Shown here: positions 1 to 14,350 of the stretch, one piece after another
How positions within the stretch are numbered: the first letter of the stretch is position 1
Layout: each line of letters starts with the position of its first letter
Origin: Streptococcus sp. k-402
GTDB lineage: Bacteria > Bacillota > Bacilli > Lactobacillales > Streptococcaceae
Assembly (NCBI RefSeq): GCF_013277515.1
Contig: NZ_VMNB01000004.1
Location: 203,741-267,740, forward strand
DNA length: 64,000 nucleotides
Direction of reading: 5' to 3'
Program-made: the position numbers and the translations under genes
Notes under the pieces: model-generated
What the model saw: the letters and a program-made list of their open reading frames with translations, nothing else
Told to the model about the DNA's origin: nothing
Databases searched by the model: none

Positions 1-3066
<3,066 letters not shown>

Positions 3067-3117
3067 TTACTCCAGAAAATACACTTAGTTTGTCTTTTCT
3101 TAACTTTCTTTTACTAC

Positions 3118-3144
3118 AGTTCATTTAAATGACAAAAATGAACT
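3118..3144. repeat. Inverted repeat upstream of nanA
   Basis: AGTTCATTT and AAATGAACT form perfect 9-base arms around a 9-base loop, 50-80 bases upstream of the nanA start. There is no T-run, so an operator or mRNA stem is more likely than a terminator. Confidence 0.4.
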
Positions 3145-3309
3145 AAACAAACTATCTCAAATCGGTGTCAATTTTCCCCTCTCCTTTCTCCAATCAGACT
3201 CCTGCCAATCTAGTTTATCTACCAGGACACCGCTGCAATTAAACTAAAATATCTCTTTATAAGCAAATTATTGGACATCAGCCTATGCTATTTACACCAT
3301 ACTTTCTGC

Positions 3310-3537
3310 TCAATCCTTATCGAACACTTTTTCAAATAGCTTTTCGTAGGCATAAATACTTATAGAAATAATGGGAAATATAATCAAGCTTACAATCAGA
3401 ATCTTATCCAACTTAAAGGGGACAATCCCAAATAAGTGAAGAAATAAATCAATCAGAAAACTGTCGAAAAAAACTGTCAAAAGTAGTTCAACTTGTCTTT
3501 TTCTCTGCTTTTTTGTCTTGAATGCCTTAAATATCAT
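3310..3537 (-). CDS. Small membrane protein of unknown function
   Basis: A 75-residue protein with a basic N-terminus (KAFKTKKQRKRQ) and two hydrophobic segments (about residues 18-40 and 46-65), ending KLFEKVFDKD. I do not recognise a family. It lies between nanA and axe1 on the same strand. A good promoter (TTGAAA-N17-TATAAT, 3675-3703) stands about 140 bases upstream. Its place suggests co-expression with nanA, but nothing in the protein itself points to a role. Confidence 0.6.
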   Translation of the reverse strand: MIFKAFKTKKQRKRQVELLLTVFFDSFLIDLFLHLFGIVPFKLDKILIVSLIIFPIISISIYAYEKLFEKVFDKD

Positions 3538-3674
3538 ATTATTCCCCTTTTCTAAGCTTCAATCCCTTCTCTCTATCTGTCATTTCGCATAGCTGCTACT
3601 ATTTTTACAGCAATCTATCTTTAAATATACATAAAGATAAGATTCTATCACTTTTTATAAGTGTTAGCAAATTT

Positions 3675-3703
3675 ATTATACCTCATTTTTAAAACGCTTT
3701 CAA
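3675..3703 (-). promoter_or_regulatory. Promoter with overlapping cre-like site
   Basis: On the minus strand TTGAAA (3698-3703) and TATAAT (3675-3680) are exactly 17 bases apart. The -35 box overlaps TGAAAGCGTTTT (3691-3702), close to the CcpA cre consensus though one conserved C is missing. It would drive the 75-residue membrane gene and perhaps nanA under carbon catabolite control. Confidence 0.6.
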
Positions 3704-3822
3704 TATAGTGTGATATAATAGATTTTAGTTTCAAGAAACTCTTTTATATAATAATGTCCTTGAAAGTAGTTTCAGCTGAACATTTATAGTCCATAAAAAG
3801 AAAACAGAGACTCATCTGTTTT

Positions 3823-3938
3823 TATACTCAATGAAAATCAAAGACCAAACTAAGAAGCTAGCCGCATGATGCTCAAGACACTGTTTTGAGGTTACAGATG
3901 AAAGCTGACGTGGTTTGAAGAGATTTTTGGAAAGTATT
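3823..3938. repeat. Degenerate BOX element
   Basis: Starts ATACTCAATGAAAATCAAAG and ends in TGGTTTGAAGAGATTTTT, the two ends of pneumococcal BOX repeats. The middle is shortened: the CGGCAAGGCGACG part of boxA is missing and the GAGGTT segment joins GCTGACGTGG directly. A small hairpin AAAACAGA/TCTGTTTT (about 3801-3822) precedes it. The rest of the gap 3538-4155 holds the promoter at 3675 and the hairpin element at 4076; I see no gene. Confidence 0.8.
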
Positions 3939-4075
3939 AACACCTACAGACAAGCCTGACGATAGCAAGAACTACTCTACTCGATAGGTATCGGCTTTTG
4001 CTTTCTGAAAAAAATTATTTTAAGCAATTTGACAAAGCTAGCAACAAAAAATTCTATAAATATTTCCATGATAAA

Positions 4076-4116
4076 ACGCATAGTATCAAGCTTGTTCAAT
4101 ACCTGATACTATGCGT
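4076..4116. repeat. Long inverted-repeat element, core type 1
   Basis: Perfect 13-base arms ACGCATAGTATCA (4076-4088) and TGATACTATGCGT (4104-4116). The same left arm and a slightly degraded right arm recur at 45398-45437. It lies just beyond the 3' end of axe1 and could terminate it, although T-runs are weak. Confidence 0.7.
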
Positions 4117-4155
4117 GTTTGTGATTTTTAAGATTTTGTGCTTAGAGTCGACTCC

Positions 4156-5136
4156 TTATTTTAGATATTTAAAAGGAATCTCACTCCCACAGAGCCAGTT
4201 ATAAACCTGGTCATTGACAAAAACATTCATGGCTTCGTGGGCATACTCAGGCATGATACGATAGGTTTTATCGCAGGTCAGACGATTATAAATCGCAAAC
4301 TGGGTAATGGGATAGCAAACATCGTCGTCCAAGCCTGTAATCATCTTAACTTCACCCTTGATACGATGAGCAAGATTTTTCACATCGATATAGGCAAGAG
4401 TCGCCATGATTTCCTCCTCTGTTTCATGGAAGGGGTCGTGAAACTTGAAATAACGGAAAAGTTCGTCATAGGCCTCACTGGTATTCCCAATCTCAAGGAC
4501 TCGTCTGAAGTCTGACAAGAAAGGATAGATCGCAACAGTTTTCTCAATTCTAGGATTGAGCGCTGCTGCAACCAGAGCTAAAGCCCCTCCTTGAGAGGCA
4601 CCATAGCTGGAAAGTCGCTTCTCATCCACCTGAGGCAGACTAGCAATAATTTCAACCAACTGGTAAATGTCCAGATAAACATCCTTATAAAAGAGATGAT
4701 CCCGACCTTCCACAGCACCACGGATGATATGCCCCTTAACGGTATTCCCTAGAGGAGAACGCAAGCCGTCTTGCGAGTAACCTGACTGGCCTCGAACGTC
4801 CATGGAAACAACACCGTAACCAGCTACTGTGAAGGCCAGCATGTCGGTCCAATCCCAACCACGTCCCATATAACCATGAAAATGGAAGATTAGAGGAACC
4901 TTCTCCTCACTCTTTGGAAGAACGACGCATGCATAGATCTTGCCTTCATTGCTTCCTTCAAAAGTTAACTCATAGCACTTGACTTGAGGGATGTGAAAAT
5001 CTCTTTCCTCCAACTGGTAGGCTGGAAGCGTGGAAACTTTTTTCACTTCCCCATCCCAGAAAACATCAAAGTCTTCTGGGACCCCATCTCTTCCTAGATA
5101 GGTCTTCATTTCTTCTAATAAAGCCGGATTTTTCAT
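4156..5136 (-). CDS. axe1: Acetyl xylan esterase / cephalosporin-C deacetylase, CE7 family
   Basis: Cytoplasmic alpha/beta hydrolase of carbohydrate esterase family 7 that removes acetyl groups from small acetylated sugars. The 326-residue length is normal for CE7. The family landmarks are present: the RGQSG motif (VRGQSGYS), the nucleophile elbow GASQGG around residue 187, and the late catalytic HE (YAHEAMN). There is no signal peptide, so the substrate must be imported. ATG 5136 follows AAAAGGAGCATGCT. Beside nanA it fits a set of host-glycan enzymes, possibly removing O-acetyl groups; that link is inference. Confidence 0.93.
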   Translation of the reverse strand: MKNPALLEEMKTYLGRDGVPEDFDVFWDGEVKKVSTLPAYQLEERDFHIPQVKCYELTFEGSNEGKIYACVVLPKSEEKVPLIFHFHGYMGRGWDWTDMLAFTVAGYGVVSMDVRGQSGYSQDGLRSPLGNTVKGHIIRGAVEGRDHLFYKDVYLDIYQLVEIIASLPQVDEKRLSSYGASQGGALALVAAALNPRIEKTVAIYPFLSDFRRVLEIGNTSEAYDELFRYFKFHDPFHETEEEIMATLAYIDVKNLAHRIKGEVKMITGLDDDVCYPITQFAIYNRLTCDKTYRIMPEYAHEAMNVFVNDQVYNWLCGSEIPFKYLK

Positions 5137-5170
5137 AGCATGCTCCTTTTATTTTGTAATCACTATCACA

Positions 5171-5199
5171 ACTGTAGCATATCTATGTAATCAATGCAA
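5171..5199 (-). promoter_or_regulatory. Promoter of axe1
   Basis: On the minus strand TTGCAT (5194-5199), 17 bases, TACAGT (5171-5176), about 35 bases before the axe1 start. It lies downstream of the terminator that closes the small-peptide unit, so axe1 need not depend on that transcript. Confidence 0.55.
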
Positions 5200-5273
5200 G
5201 AAAGAAGGGTAAATAGAAAGTGAATTTAGATTCTTTACTTTTAGGATGATGGGCTGAAAGTAGTTTTAGAAAC

Positions 5274-5294
5274 GAAAAAAGAGCATTTCGCTCT
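5274..5294 (-). terminator. Terminator of peptide gene copy 1
   Basis: AGAGC (5280-5284) pairs with GCTCT (5290-5294); on the minus strand a run of U follows. It closes the short peptide transcript before axe1. Confidence 0.65.
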
Positions 5295-5308
5295 CTCTTC
5301 TGTTTATA

Positions 5309-5371
5309 CTAGTTTTTTGCTTCCTTCTTTTGGAAAGTAGTTTGGTAATTTACTTTAATCGTTACTGTCAT
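5309..5371 (-). CDS. 20-residue peptide gene, copy 1
   Basis: ATG at 5371, TAG at 5309-5311, with GAGGA eight bases upstream. The product begins MTVTIKVNYQ and ends FQKKEAKN. It is identical in sequence to copy 2, although the DNA differs at three third-codon positions (ACT/ACC, CAA/CAG, AAG/AAA). That pattern supports a translated peptide. It is not hydrophobic and has no signal peptide. Function unknown. A hairpin with a T-run follows at once. Confidence 0.7.
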   Translation of the reverse strand: MTVTIKVNYQTTFQKKEAKN

Positions 5372-5402
5372 GTGAGAGTCCTCGTTTCTTTTTGATGACT
5401 CT

Positions 5403-5457
5403 AGTATAAGAGCCAAACCTGAAAGCTAGCTTAAGTTTTCCTTAGAGAAAGCTTAAG
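5403..5457 (-). promoter_or_regulatory. CiaR-like direct repeats and -10 box, copy 1
   Basis: On the minus strand CTTAAG-N5-TCTAAG and then CTTAAG-N5-TTTCAG, followed after exactly 10 bases by TATACT. The published CiaR site is a TTTAAG-N5-TTTAAG direct repeat at about this distance from the -10 box. The match is good in layout and imperfect in the second half-site. Confidence 0.6.
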
Positions 5458-5532
5458 CCAGATGTTCTTTCTTTTCCAGATGAAGGGCAATCATGCACCA
5501 CTCTGGATCCTCTTGCCAAATTTCTGTGTAAC

Positions 5533-5553
5533 GAAAAAAGAGCATTTCGCTCT
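5533..5553 (-). terminator. Terminator of peptide gene copy 2
   Basis: Same hairpin as copy 1, shifted by 259 bases, with a U-run on the minus strand. Confidence 0.65.
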
Positions 5554-5567
5554 CTCTTCTGTTTATA

Positions 5568-5630
5568 CTAGTTTTTTGCTTCTTTCTTCTGGAAAGTGGT
5601 TTGGTAATTTACTTTAATCGTTACTGTCAT
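5568..5630 (-). CDS. 20-residue peptide gene, copy 2
   Basis: Second copy of the peptide gene (ATG 5630, TAG 5568-5570), with the same ribosome site and the same amino-acid sequence as copy 1. It lies just downstream of recG and has its own promoter whose upstream repeat overlaps the recG stop codon. I do not recognise a family. Confidence 0.7.
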   Translation of the reverse strand: MTVTIKVNYQTTFQKKEAKN

Positions 5631-5661
5631 GTGAGAGTCCTCGTTTCTTTTTGATGACTCT

Positions 5662-5716
5662 AGTATAAGGGTCAAACCTGAAAGCTAGCTTAAGTTTTCC
5701 TTAGAGAAAGCTTAAT
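5662..5716 (-). promoter_or_regulatory. CiaR-like direct repeats and -10 box, copy 2
   Basis: ATTAAG-N5-TCTAAG, then CTTAAG-N5-TTTCAG, 10 bases, TATACT (5662-5667). The outermost half-site includes the recG stop codon. Half-sites recur every 11 bases, as expected for an OmpR-type response regulator binding one face of the helix. Confidence 0.6.
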
Positions 5717-7727
5717 CCAGATGTTCTTTCTTTTCCAAATGAAGGGCAATCATGCGCCATTCCGGATCCTCTTGCCAAGCTTCTATCGAACTAATATAGC
5801 TAGCCACTTTTCTGGCTTCTTCTAAAATCGGAAAATCTTCGATAATATCAGCCACTTGAAACTCTGGCAGTCCTGACTGTCTGGTTCCAAAAATCTCACC
5901 TGAACCCCGCATTTTCAAATCTTCTTCGGCCAGAACAAATCCATTAGTGGTTTCCGTCATGATGCGCATGCGGTCTTTCCCAGAATCAGTCTTGGGATTG
6001 GCAACGAGAACAGCATAAGACTGCTTGTCTCCCCGACCGACACGACCTCTGAGCTGGTGAAGCTGGCTGAGACCGAACCGATCGGCATCCATGATGATCA
6101 TGACAGTCGCATTTGGAACATTGACCCCGACCTCGATAACTGTCGTAGAAACCAGAATATCCGTCTTTCTCTCCTTGAAATCCTGCATAATCTGGTCTTT
6201 TTCGTCACTCTTCATCTTACCATGTAGAAGAGCCACATTTGCCTTACCTGCAAAATGAGCTGTCAATTCCTCTGATAAGGCAATGGCATTTTTCAAATCC
6301 AGAGCTTCTGATTCTTCAATCAAGGGAGAGATGACATAGGCTTGAGAACCTTTTTGGATTTCCCCCTCTAACCAAGTCAAGACCTGAGGTAGTTGCTCAT
6401 GCTTGATCCAGCGTGTCACAATAGGCTTCCGTCCTGCTGGCATCTGGTCAATAATGGAAACATCCATATCGCCAAAGGCTGTAATAGCAAGCGTCCGTGG
6501 AATCGGTGTCGCCGTCATCATGAGAACGTCTGGATTGTCGCCTTTTTCCCGTAAAATACTCCTTTGCCTCACACCAAAACGGTGCTGCTCATCGATAATG
6601 ATCAAGCCAAGACGAGCATAATCTACTCCATCCTGAATCAGAGCGTGGGTTCCGATAATCAAATCAGCCTCACCCTTGGCAATGGTCTCCAAGACTTCTC
6701 TCTTTTCTGCAGCTTTCAAGGAACCTGTCAAGAGAGCCAGTTTCAAATTAGGAAAAAGGTTCTGTAAACTCTCAAAGTGTTGCTCTGCGAGGATTTCTGT
6801 TGGTACCATGAGGGCTGATTGGTAGCCAGCCGTCACTGCCGCAAACATGGCCAAGCCAGCGACGACTGTTTTTCCACTCCCCACATCTCCTTGCAAGAGA
6901 CGATTCATGTGATGGTCGGACTTCATGTCTGTCAAAATTTCCTGCAAACTCTTTTCCTGAGCTAGAGTCAGAGAAAAAGGTAGATTTTCTTTAACTGCTG
7001 TCACTTTTTTCTGAGACCAATCCAGAACCAGACCACTTCCCTGAACTCTATTTTCAAACTTGAGCGTCTGCAATTGCATTTGAAAGTAAAAGAGTTCCTC
7101 AAACTTGATACGGCGAAGAGCCTGCTTGTATTCTGCCAAATCCTTGGGAAAATGCATAGCACGAACTGCCTGACAACGGGACATGAGTTTGTATTTGTCC
7201 AGTAAAGACTGGGGAAGATTTTCCTCAATCAAGAGGTCCAGTCCCTGATCAAAAGCCGTCTTGATGACCTTAACCAGACTGGCCTGACTGATTCCCTGAG
7301 CCAAGCGATAGACAGGTTGGAGGTCATCTTCCACCTGAGCCAGGACCTTCATTCCAGTCAAACTAGCCTTGGCACGATCCCATTTTCCAAAGACAGCAAG
7401 AGTTGCTCCCAACTCTATCTTATCTGCTAGATAGGGCTGGTTAAAGAAATTCACCGCAAAAACAACTTCTCCCTGCTTGAGGCTAAAACGCAGGCGATTG
7501 CGCTTGAAACCATAATACTGGACACTAGCAGGAGTCACGACTTGACCAGAAAGAACCGCCTTTTCACCGTCTTCTAGTTCCAATACTTGCTTGGTCTTGA
7601 AATCTTCATAACGGAAAGGAAAGTAGAGCAAGAGGTCTTGCAAATTTTCAATTCCTAGTTTGGCGTATTTTTCTGCTGACTTTGGTCCCACACCAGGCAA
7701 GACATGCAAGGGTTGATGTAGATTCAT
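5712..7727 (-). CDS. recG: ATP-dependent DNA helicase RecG
   Basis: Branch-migrating helicase that processes Holliday junctions and stalled forks. The 671 residues show the usual order: an N-terminal helix-hairpin-helix start (HVLPGVGPKSAEKYAKLGI), an OB-type wedge domain (about 60-150), helicase motif I GDVGSGKT (about residue 281), motif II as DEQH, motif III MMTATPIPRTL, and motif VI QLRGRVGRG. Length and motifs are normal. alr lies 18 bases upstream on the same strand. Its last codons are duplicated downstream (5455-5529). Confidence 0.98.
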   Translation of the reverse strand: MNLHQPLHVLPGVGPKSAEKYAKLGIENLQDLLLYFPFRYEDFKTKQVLELEDGEKAVLSGQVVTPASVQYYGFKRNRLRFSLKQGEVVFAVNFFNQPYLADKIELGATLAVFGKWDRAKASLTGMKVLAQVEDDLQPVYRLAQGISQASLVKVIKTAFDQGLDLLIEENLPQSLLDKYKLMSRCQAVRAMHFPKDLAEYKQALRRIKFEELFYFQMQLQTLKFENRVQGSGLVLDWSQKKVTAVKENLPFSLTLAQEKSLQEILTDMKSDHHMNRLLQGDVGSGKTVVAGLAMFAAVTAGYQSALMVPTEILAEQHFESLQNLFPNLKLALLTGSLKAAEKREVLETIAKGEADLIIGTHALIQDGVDYARLGLIIIDEQHRFGVRQRSILREKGDNPDVLMMTATPIPRTLAITAFGDMDVSIIDQMPAGRKPIVTRWIKHEQLPQVLTWLEGEIQKGSQAYVISPLIEESEALDLKNAIALSEELTAHFAGKANVALLHGKMKSDEKDQIMQDFKERKTDILVSTTVIEVGVNVPNATVMIIMDADRFGLSQLHQLRGRVGRGDKQSYAVLVANPKTDSGKDRMRIMTETTNGFVLAEEDLKMRGSGEIFGTRQSGLPEFQVADIIEDFPILEEARKVASYISSIEAWQEDPEWRMIALHLEKKEHLD

Positions 7728-7745
7728 GCTCCACTCCTTTCTTTT

Positions 7746-8849
7746 CTAATCATATTCTCTCGGAATACGGTCGCTGAGGAGGCAAACCACCTCATAGTTA
7801 ATGGTTTCGCGGTAGGTCGCTACCTGAGTTGCAGTGATTTCCTTGTCACCGTTTGTGCCAATCATGGTTACTTTTGTTCCCAGCGGATAAATCTTAGGCA
7901 AACGAATGGTGATTTGGTCCATCGAAACCCTGCCGACGATTGGGCAGGCTTGCCCATCTACCAAGACAGAGAAATTCTGCATGTCACGTGTCCAACCATC
8001 CGCATAGCCGATTGGCACGGTCGCGATGACTTGCTCGCTATCCGCCTGATAGGTCGCTCCATAGCCCATGCAAGCTCCAGCTGGAACTGTCTTGACATGA
8101 ACCAGAGCAGATTCCAAGGTCAAGGCTGGTTTCAAGTCATAGGGCAAGTCCAAGACCTCTCCGCTAGGGTTAAGACCATACATAGCATCTCCCATACGAA
8201 CCGCATTGAAAATAGTCTCTGCATGCCAAAGGGTCGTTGCAGAGTTACTAGCATGAACTAGCTCTGGCACTTCCTTCATACTAGCCAAAATAGTTTTAAA
8301 TCTCTCTAACTGGGCATTAAAGTAGGCATCTGATTCCTCATCTGCAGTAGCAAAGTGGGTAAAAATCCCTTCAACACCAGCACCATGTTGTTGGAGCAAG
8401 TCTTGAACCTGCTCGGCTTCACTAGCCTCTCGAAAACCAATCCGTCCCATTCCTGAATCAATCTTGAGGTGGACTGTCAAACCAGCTAAATCAGCTTCCT
8501 TAACTAAGAGTGCTTGAACCCACTCCAGTCCAGCCACAGTCAAGGTGATGTCGTATTCTTTAGCAATAGCAACTGCTTCGATTTCAGAAACTCCTAAAAT
8601 GAGGATTCGTTTGCTGAGTCCAGCTTGTCTGAGTTCAATGGCTTCATCGATATTGGAAACGCAAAAGCCATCAACATCATCTTGAATAGCCGTCGCAACG
8701 GCAACAGATCCATGACCATAGGCATTGGCCTTGACCACAGCCCACTTGAGCGTTCCTTTAGGGATATGAGCTCCCATTTGCTGAATATTTTGTCGAATAG
8801 CTCCCAGATGAATCAGAGCCTTGGTTGGTCTATGTGGACTAGCTTTCAT
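7746..8849 (-). CDS. alr: Alanine racemase
   Basis: PLP enzyme converting L-alanine to D-alanine for peptidoglycan and teichoic acids. The PLP lysine motif is [10 protein letters not shown] (about residues 36-45) and the second catalytic base lies in the MGYGATYQ region. I chose ATG 8849 ([10 protein letters not shown], 367 residues), the family length; an ATG seven codons upstream is also open. The start overlaps the end of acpS by 11 bases, the usual acpS-alr coupling in Firmicutes. Confidence 0.97.
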   Translation of the reverse strand: MKASPHRPTKALIHLGAIRQNIQQMGAHIPKGTLKWAVVKANAYGHGSVAVATAIQDDVDGFCVSNIDEAIELRQAGLSKRILILGVSEIEAVAIAKEYDITLTVAGLEWVQALLVKEADLAGLTVHLKIDSGMGRIGFREASEAEQVQDLLQQHGAGVEGIFTHFATADEESDAYFNAQLERFKTILASMKEVPELVHASNSATTLWHAETIFNAVRMGDAMYGLNPSGEVLDLPYDLKPALTLESALVHVKTVPAGACMGYGATYQADSEQVIATVPIGYADGWTRDMQNFSVLVDGQACPIVGRVSMDQITIRLPKIYPLGTKVTMIGTNGDKEITATQVATYRETINYEVVCLLSDRIPREYD

Positions 8850-9201
8850 GATTTTCCTCCAAAATGACACTGGCTGTCACAAACTGATCTGTATGGCTGA
8901 TAGACAGCCAAATCTTTCCTGAAAATGGTGCCTGACTAAAATAAGGTGCTCCGCGTTCATTGTTTAAGACTTCCAAATCCTGAAAACCGAGCTTACCAAT
9001 ACCCGTTCCCATGGCCTTGGAAAATGCCTCCTTAGCCGACCAGCGACCAGCCAAATATTCGATTTGTCTGCGCCCTTTAAGACTGGTGAAGCGTTCCATT
9101 TCCTTAGCGGTCAGCACGCGCTTAGCAAATCCTTCATGTCGTGTAACTGCGCTTTCTATCGAAGCTAATTCTTCGATGTCAATTCCGTGTCCAACTATCA
9201 T
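8839..9201 (-). CDS. acpS: Holo-[acyl-carrier-protein] synthase
   Basis: Transfers 4'-phosphopantetheine from CoA to the serine of acyl carrier protein, switching on fatty-acid synthesis. Start at ATG 9201 gives 120 residues beginning [12 protein letters not shown], with the Mg2+-binding GxDIxE motif and the second signature [14 protein letters not shown]. Longer upstream in-frame reading extends into poorly conserved sequence and is not used. Lies between the DAHP synthases and alr, overlapping alr. Confidence 0.96.
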   Translation of the reverse strand: MIVGHGIDIEELASIESAVTRHEGFAKRVLTAKEMERFTSLKGRRQIEYLAGRWSAKEAFSKAMGTGIGKLGFQDLEVLNNERGAPYFSQAPFSGKIWLSISHTDQFVTASVILEENHES

Positions 9202-9245
9202 TCTCATCAAAAGGAGTTGAGATTCCCCAACTCCATCCTTTTCAC

Positions 9246-10277
9246 TTATTTTGTCAAGGTAGCATAAATCTCTTCTACCAAAGCCTCTGTATTTTCCCAA
9301 CCTAGGCAAGGGTCAGTAATAGAGCAACCAAAGACCTCTGGTTGGTTTTGACGACCATCTGCTAGGTAAGATTCAATCATAAAGCCTCGAACCGTCTTTT
9401 TGATTTTCTCATTCCAATCACGATTTTGCAAGGTCTGGCGAACAATTCGAATCTGCTCCATATATTGCTTGCCGGAGTTATCATGGTTGGTGTCGATGAG
9501 GATAAAAGGATTTTCAAGTCCCATGGTCTCATAACGTTCAATGGCTTGGAGTAGATTTTCATAGTAGTAATTCGGCATATAATTGCCATACTCGTTAACT
9601 GCCCCACGGAGGATGACATGGGACAAAGGATTACCTGAAGTCTCAACTTCCTGACCATGATAAAGGAAGGTTTGCTTGTTTTGAGCAGCATAGATGGCGT
9701 TAAACATAACACCCAAATTTCCAGAGGTTGGATTTTTCATCCCTACTGGTGCATCAATCCCAGAAGCCACAAAGCGGTGCTCTTGGTCTTCCACAGAACG
9801 AGCACCAACGGCATGGTAGCTGACCAAGTCATCCACCAAGATCAGATTTGACGGATAAAGCATCTCATCTGCCGTCGTCAAGCCAGTCTCTGTAATCACG
9901 CGGTAGTGCAGCTGGCGCACAGCCTGCAAACCGTTAATCAGGCTTGGAGCCTTAGAAGTATCTGGCTGGTGAACCAAACCTTTATAGCCGTCTCCGTTGG
10001 TACGAGGTTTAGCTGTATAAACACGCATAACCATGAAAATCTTGTCCGCTACCCTCTTTTGCAAGGCGGATAAACGGCGAGCATATTCCAAGACAGCCTC
10101 TTCATTATCAGAAGAGCAAGGACCAATCACCAAGAGAATACGGTCATCTTCCCCTGAAATAATATCTGCCAATTCCCTGTCACGGCTTTCCTTGAGTCTC
10201 AAGGCTTCCGCAGACAATTGGGTTTCAGCCTTGATGACTTCCATATCGATTTCTTGACCTTTTTCAATAAATGCCAT
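9246..10277 (-). CDS. aroG: DAHP synthase, type I (second of a tandem pair)
   Basis: 3-deoxy-D-arabino-heptulosonate-7-phosphate synthase: condenses PEP and erythrose-4-phosphate in the first step of the shikimate pathway. Type I class motifs are [50 protein letters not shown] and [11 protein letters not shown]. 343 residues, normal length. The tandem neighbour starting at 11310 is clearly homologous throughout but differs at many positions, so this is an old duplication. Both copies supply the Trp pathway at 54838-61097. Confidence 0.95.
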   Translation of the reverse strand: MAFIEKGQEIDMEVIKAETQLSAEALRLKESRDRELADIISGEDDRILLVIGPCSSDNEEAVLEYARRLSALQKRVADKIFMVMRVYTAKPRTNGDGYKGLVHQPDTSKAPSLINGLQAVRQLHYRVITETGLTTADEMLYPSNLILVDDLVSYHAVGARSVEDQEHRFVASGIDAPVGMKNPTSGNLGVMFNAIYAAQNKQTFLYHGQEVETSGNPLSHVILRGAVNEYGNYMPNYYYENLLQAIERYETMGLENPFILIDTNHDNSGKQYMEQIRIVRQTLQNRDWNEKIKKTVRGFMIESYLADGRQNQPEVFGCSITDPCLGWENTEALVEEIYATLTK

Positions 10278-10278
10278 C

Positions 10279-11310
10279 TTATTCTCCTAACGTTTTGTAA
10301 ATTTCTCTGACAAGAGCTTCTGTGTTATCCCAGCCCAGGCAAGGGTCTGTGATAGACTTACCAAATACTTCTGGCTCATTTTGTCGACCATCTTCCAGAT
10401 AAGACTCAATCATAAAACCACGAACGTACTGCTTGATCTTTTCATTCCAATCACGGTTAATCAAGGTCTGGCGGACAATTCGGATCTGTTCCATATACTG
10501 CTTACCAGAATTGTCATGATTGGTATCAATGATGATAAAAGGATTTTCCAAGCCCATTTTCTCATACTGGGCAATGGTATCAATTAAATTGTCATAATAG
10601 TAGTTGGGAATATTTTTTCCATATTCATTAAGAGCACCACGAAGAATGGCGTGCGAAAGCGGGTTCCCAGTTGTTTCCACTTCTTTTCCTAGGAAAAGGA
10701 AACTTTGTTTGTTTTGAGCAGCATAAATCCCATTAAACATAACATTGAGATTTCCAGAGGTTGGATTTTTAAAACCAGTAGAAAATCCTGCCCCACTTGC
10801 CACAAAGCGGTGTTGCTGGTCTTCAACTGAACGGGCACCAACAGCCATGTAAGAAATCAAATCATCTACAAGCGGCAGATTTTCAGGATAAAGCATTTCA
10901 TCAGCTGTTGTCATACCAGTTTCCGTGATGACACGATAGTGAAGATGGCGAACTGCTTTGATTCCATTGATAAGACTAGGCGCTTCTGTCGCATTAGGCT
11001 GGTGAATCAAGCCCTTATAGCCATCTCCGTTGGTACGAGGTTTGGCTGTATAAACACGCATAACCATAAAGATACGGTCTGCCACTTCTTCTTGTAAGAC
11101 TGCCAAACGCTTAGCGTACTCAAGAACAGCTTCTTCATTGTCAGATGAGCATGGCCCGATTACCAAGAGAATTCGTTGGTCTTCTCCACATATAATGGCT
11201 TCTAGCTCTTGATCACGCTGTGATTTTCTCTCCAAAGCCCGACCTTCTAATTTTGACAAGGCACGAACTTCTTCAATATTGATTTTAGGACTTTTTGCTG
11301 TAAATACCAT
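10279..11310 (-). CDS. aroG: DAHP synthase, type I (first of a tandem pair)
   Basis: Paralogue of the adjacent gene, same length (343) and same motifs ([40 protein letters not shown]). The N-termini diverge (MVFTAKSPKINIEEVRALSK here). ATG 11310 follows AAGGAGATGAGTT. Only one base separates its stop from the start of the next copy, so the two are translated from one message. Different feedback control (Phe against Tyr) would be a usual reason to keep two copies; the sequence does not show which is which. Confidence 0.95.
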   Translation of the reverse strand: MVFTAKSPKINIEEVRALSKLEGRALERKSQRDQELEAIICGEDQRILLVIGPCSSDNEEAVLEYAKRLAVLQEEVADRIFMVMRVYTAKPRTNGDGYKGLIHQPNATEAPSLINGIKAVRHLHYRVITETGMTTADEMLYPENLPLVDDLISYMAVGARSVEDQQHRFVASGAGFSTGFKNPTSGNLNVMFNGIYAAQNKQSFLFLGKEVETTGNPLSHAILRGALNEYGKNIPNYYYDNLIDTIAQYEKMGLENPFIIIDTNHDNSGKQYMEQIRIVRQTLINRDWNEKIKQYVRGFMIESYLEDGRQNEPEVFGKSITDPCLGWDNTEALVREIYKTLGE

Positions 11311-11333
11311 AACTCATCTCCTTATAAAGCAAA

Positions 11334-11372
11334 CGGATACCAAGTAAAAATTTACTTTTCACAAGGTATCCG
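11334..11372 (-). terminator. Hairpin between secA and the aroG pair
   Basis: CGGATACC (11334-11341) and GGTATCCG (11365-11372) form an 8-base stem enclosing AAGTAAAAATTTACTT, itself palindromic. The T-run on the minus strand is weak, so it may be a leaky terminator or attenuator after secA. Confidence 0.5.
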
Positions 11373-11390
11373 CCTCTAAACTATCTCATT

Positions 11391-13904
<2,514 letters not shown>

Positions 13905-14002
13905 GTTTTTCCTTACTTTAAATTCCGAATATTTTAGAATGTTCTTTTAATTTTAGCACAATTACTGATTATTTTCAAGGAAGAATCCCCATTTTGAAAA
14001 GG

Positions 14003-14036
14003 AAAAAGAGGCTAGTTTCCAAGCTAACCTCTCTGA
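14003..14036 (-). terminator. Terminator closing the ABC transporter cluster
   Basis: AGAGGCTAG (14007-14015) pairs with CTAACCTCT (14024-14032) with one G-U wobble, followed on the minus strand by a U-run. Confidence 0.65.
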
Positions 14037-14049
14037 CTTTTATGATGCT

Positions 14050-14340
14050 TTAATTGCCAACAAAAATCGGCAAAATCGCAAATAGGATAAATAGATTTAT
14101 CCAAAGAGAAAAACAGCAGATCAATCCAAAAACAAAGAGACTGACTTTCTTGGACAGCAAGGCCATCAAAATCGACAGAATTCCAAAAACTAGCAAGACT
14201 TTCTGTATGCTGAAGAGGTCAATCTTCCCCCCCAGAATCGGACTGCCCCAAGGAAGAAAGAAGAAAGCAATCCAGATCAACAGAACTAAACCAATATAGA
14301 CCTTAGAATAGCGTGTAATAAATGATTTTAGATGTGCCAT
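14050..14340 (-). CDS. Small membrane protein, last gene of the ABC cluster
   Basis: 96 residues with three hydrophobic segments (about 14-31, 44-61 and 66-92). No family recognised. It is ten bases downstream of the ABC ATPase and precedes the terminator, so it belongs to that transcription unit. In loci of this shape a small membrane protein at the end is often immunity to the exported product; that is inference only. Confidence 0.65.
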   Translation of the reverse strand: MAHLKSFITRYSKVYIGLVLLIWIAFFFLPWGSPILGGKIDLFSIQKVLLVFGILSILMALLSKKVSLFVFGLICCFSLWINLFILFAILPIFVGN

Positions 14341-14350
14341 AAGCTACCTC

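Larger units (their letters stand above)
5271..5788. repeat. Tandem duplication, two 259-bp units
   Basis: Bases 5271-5529 repeat as 5530-5788 with few differences. Each unit holds, in minus-strand order, the last 24 or so codons of recG, a CiaR-like promoter, a 20-residue peptide gene and a terminator hairpin. In the left unit the recG tail is an orphan: it reads EIWQEDPEWCMIALHLEKK and ends ...EHLA, against ...EHLD in the true recG. Similarity fades at the outer edge of the recG part. Confidence 0.92.

Noticed and set aside
9246-11310. Tandem DAHP synthases as an assembly duplication
   Set aside because: The copies differ throughout in protein and DNA, so both are real.
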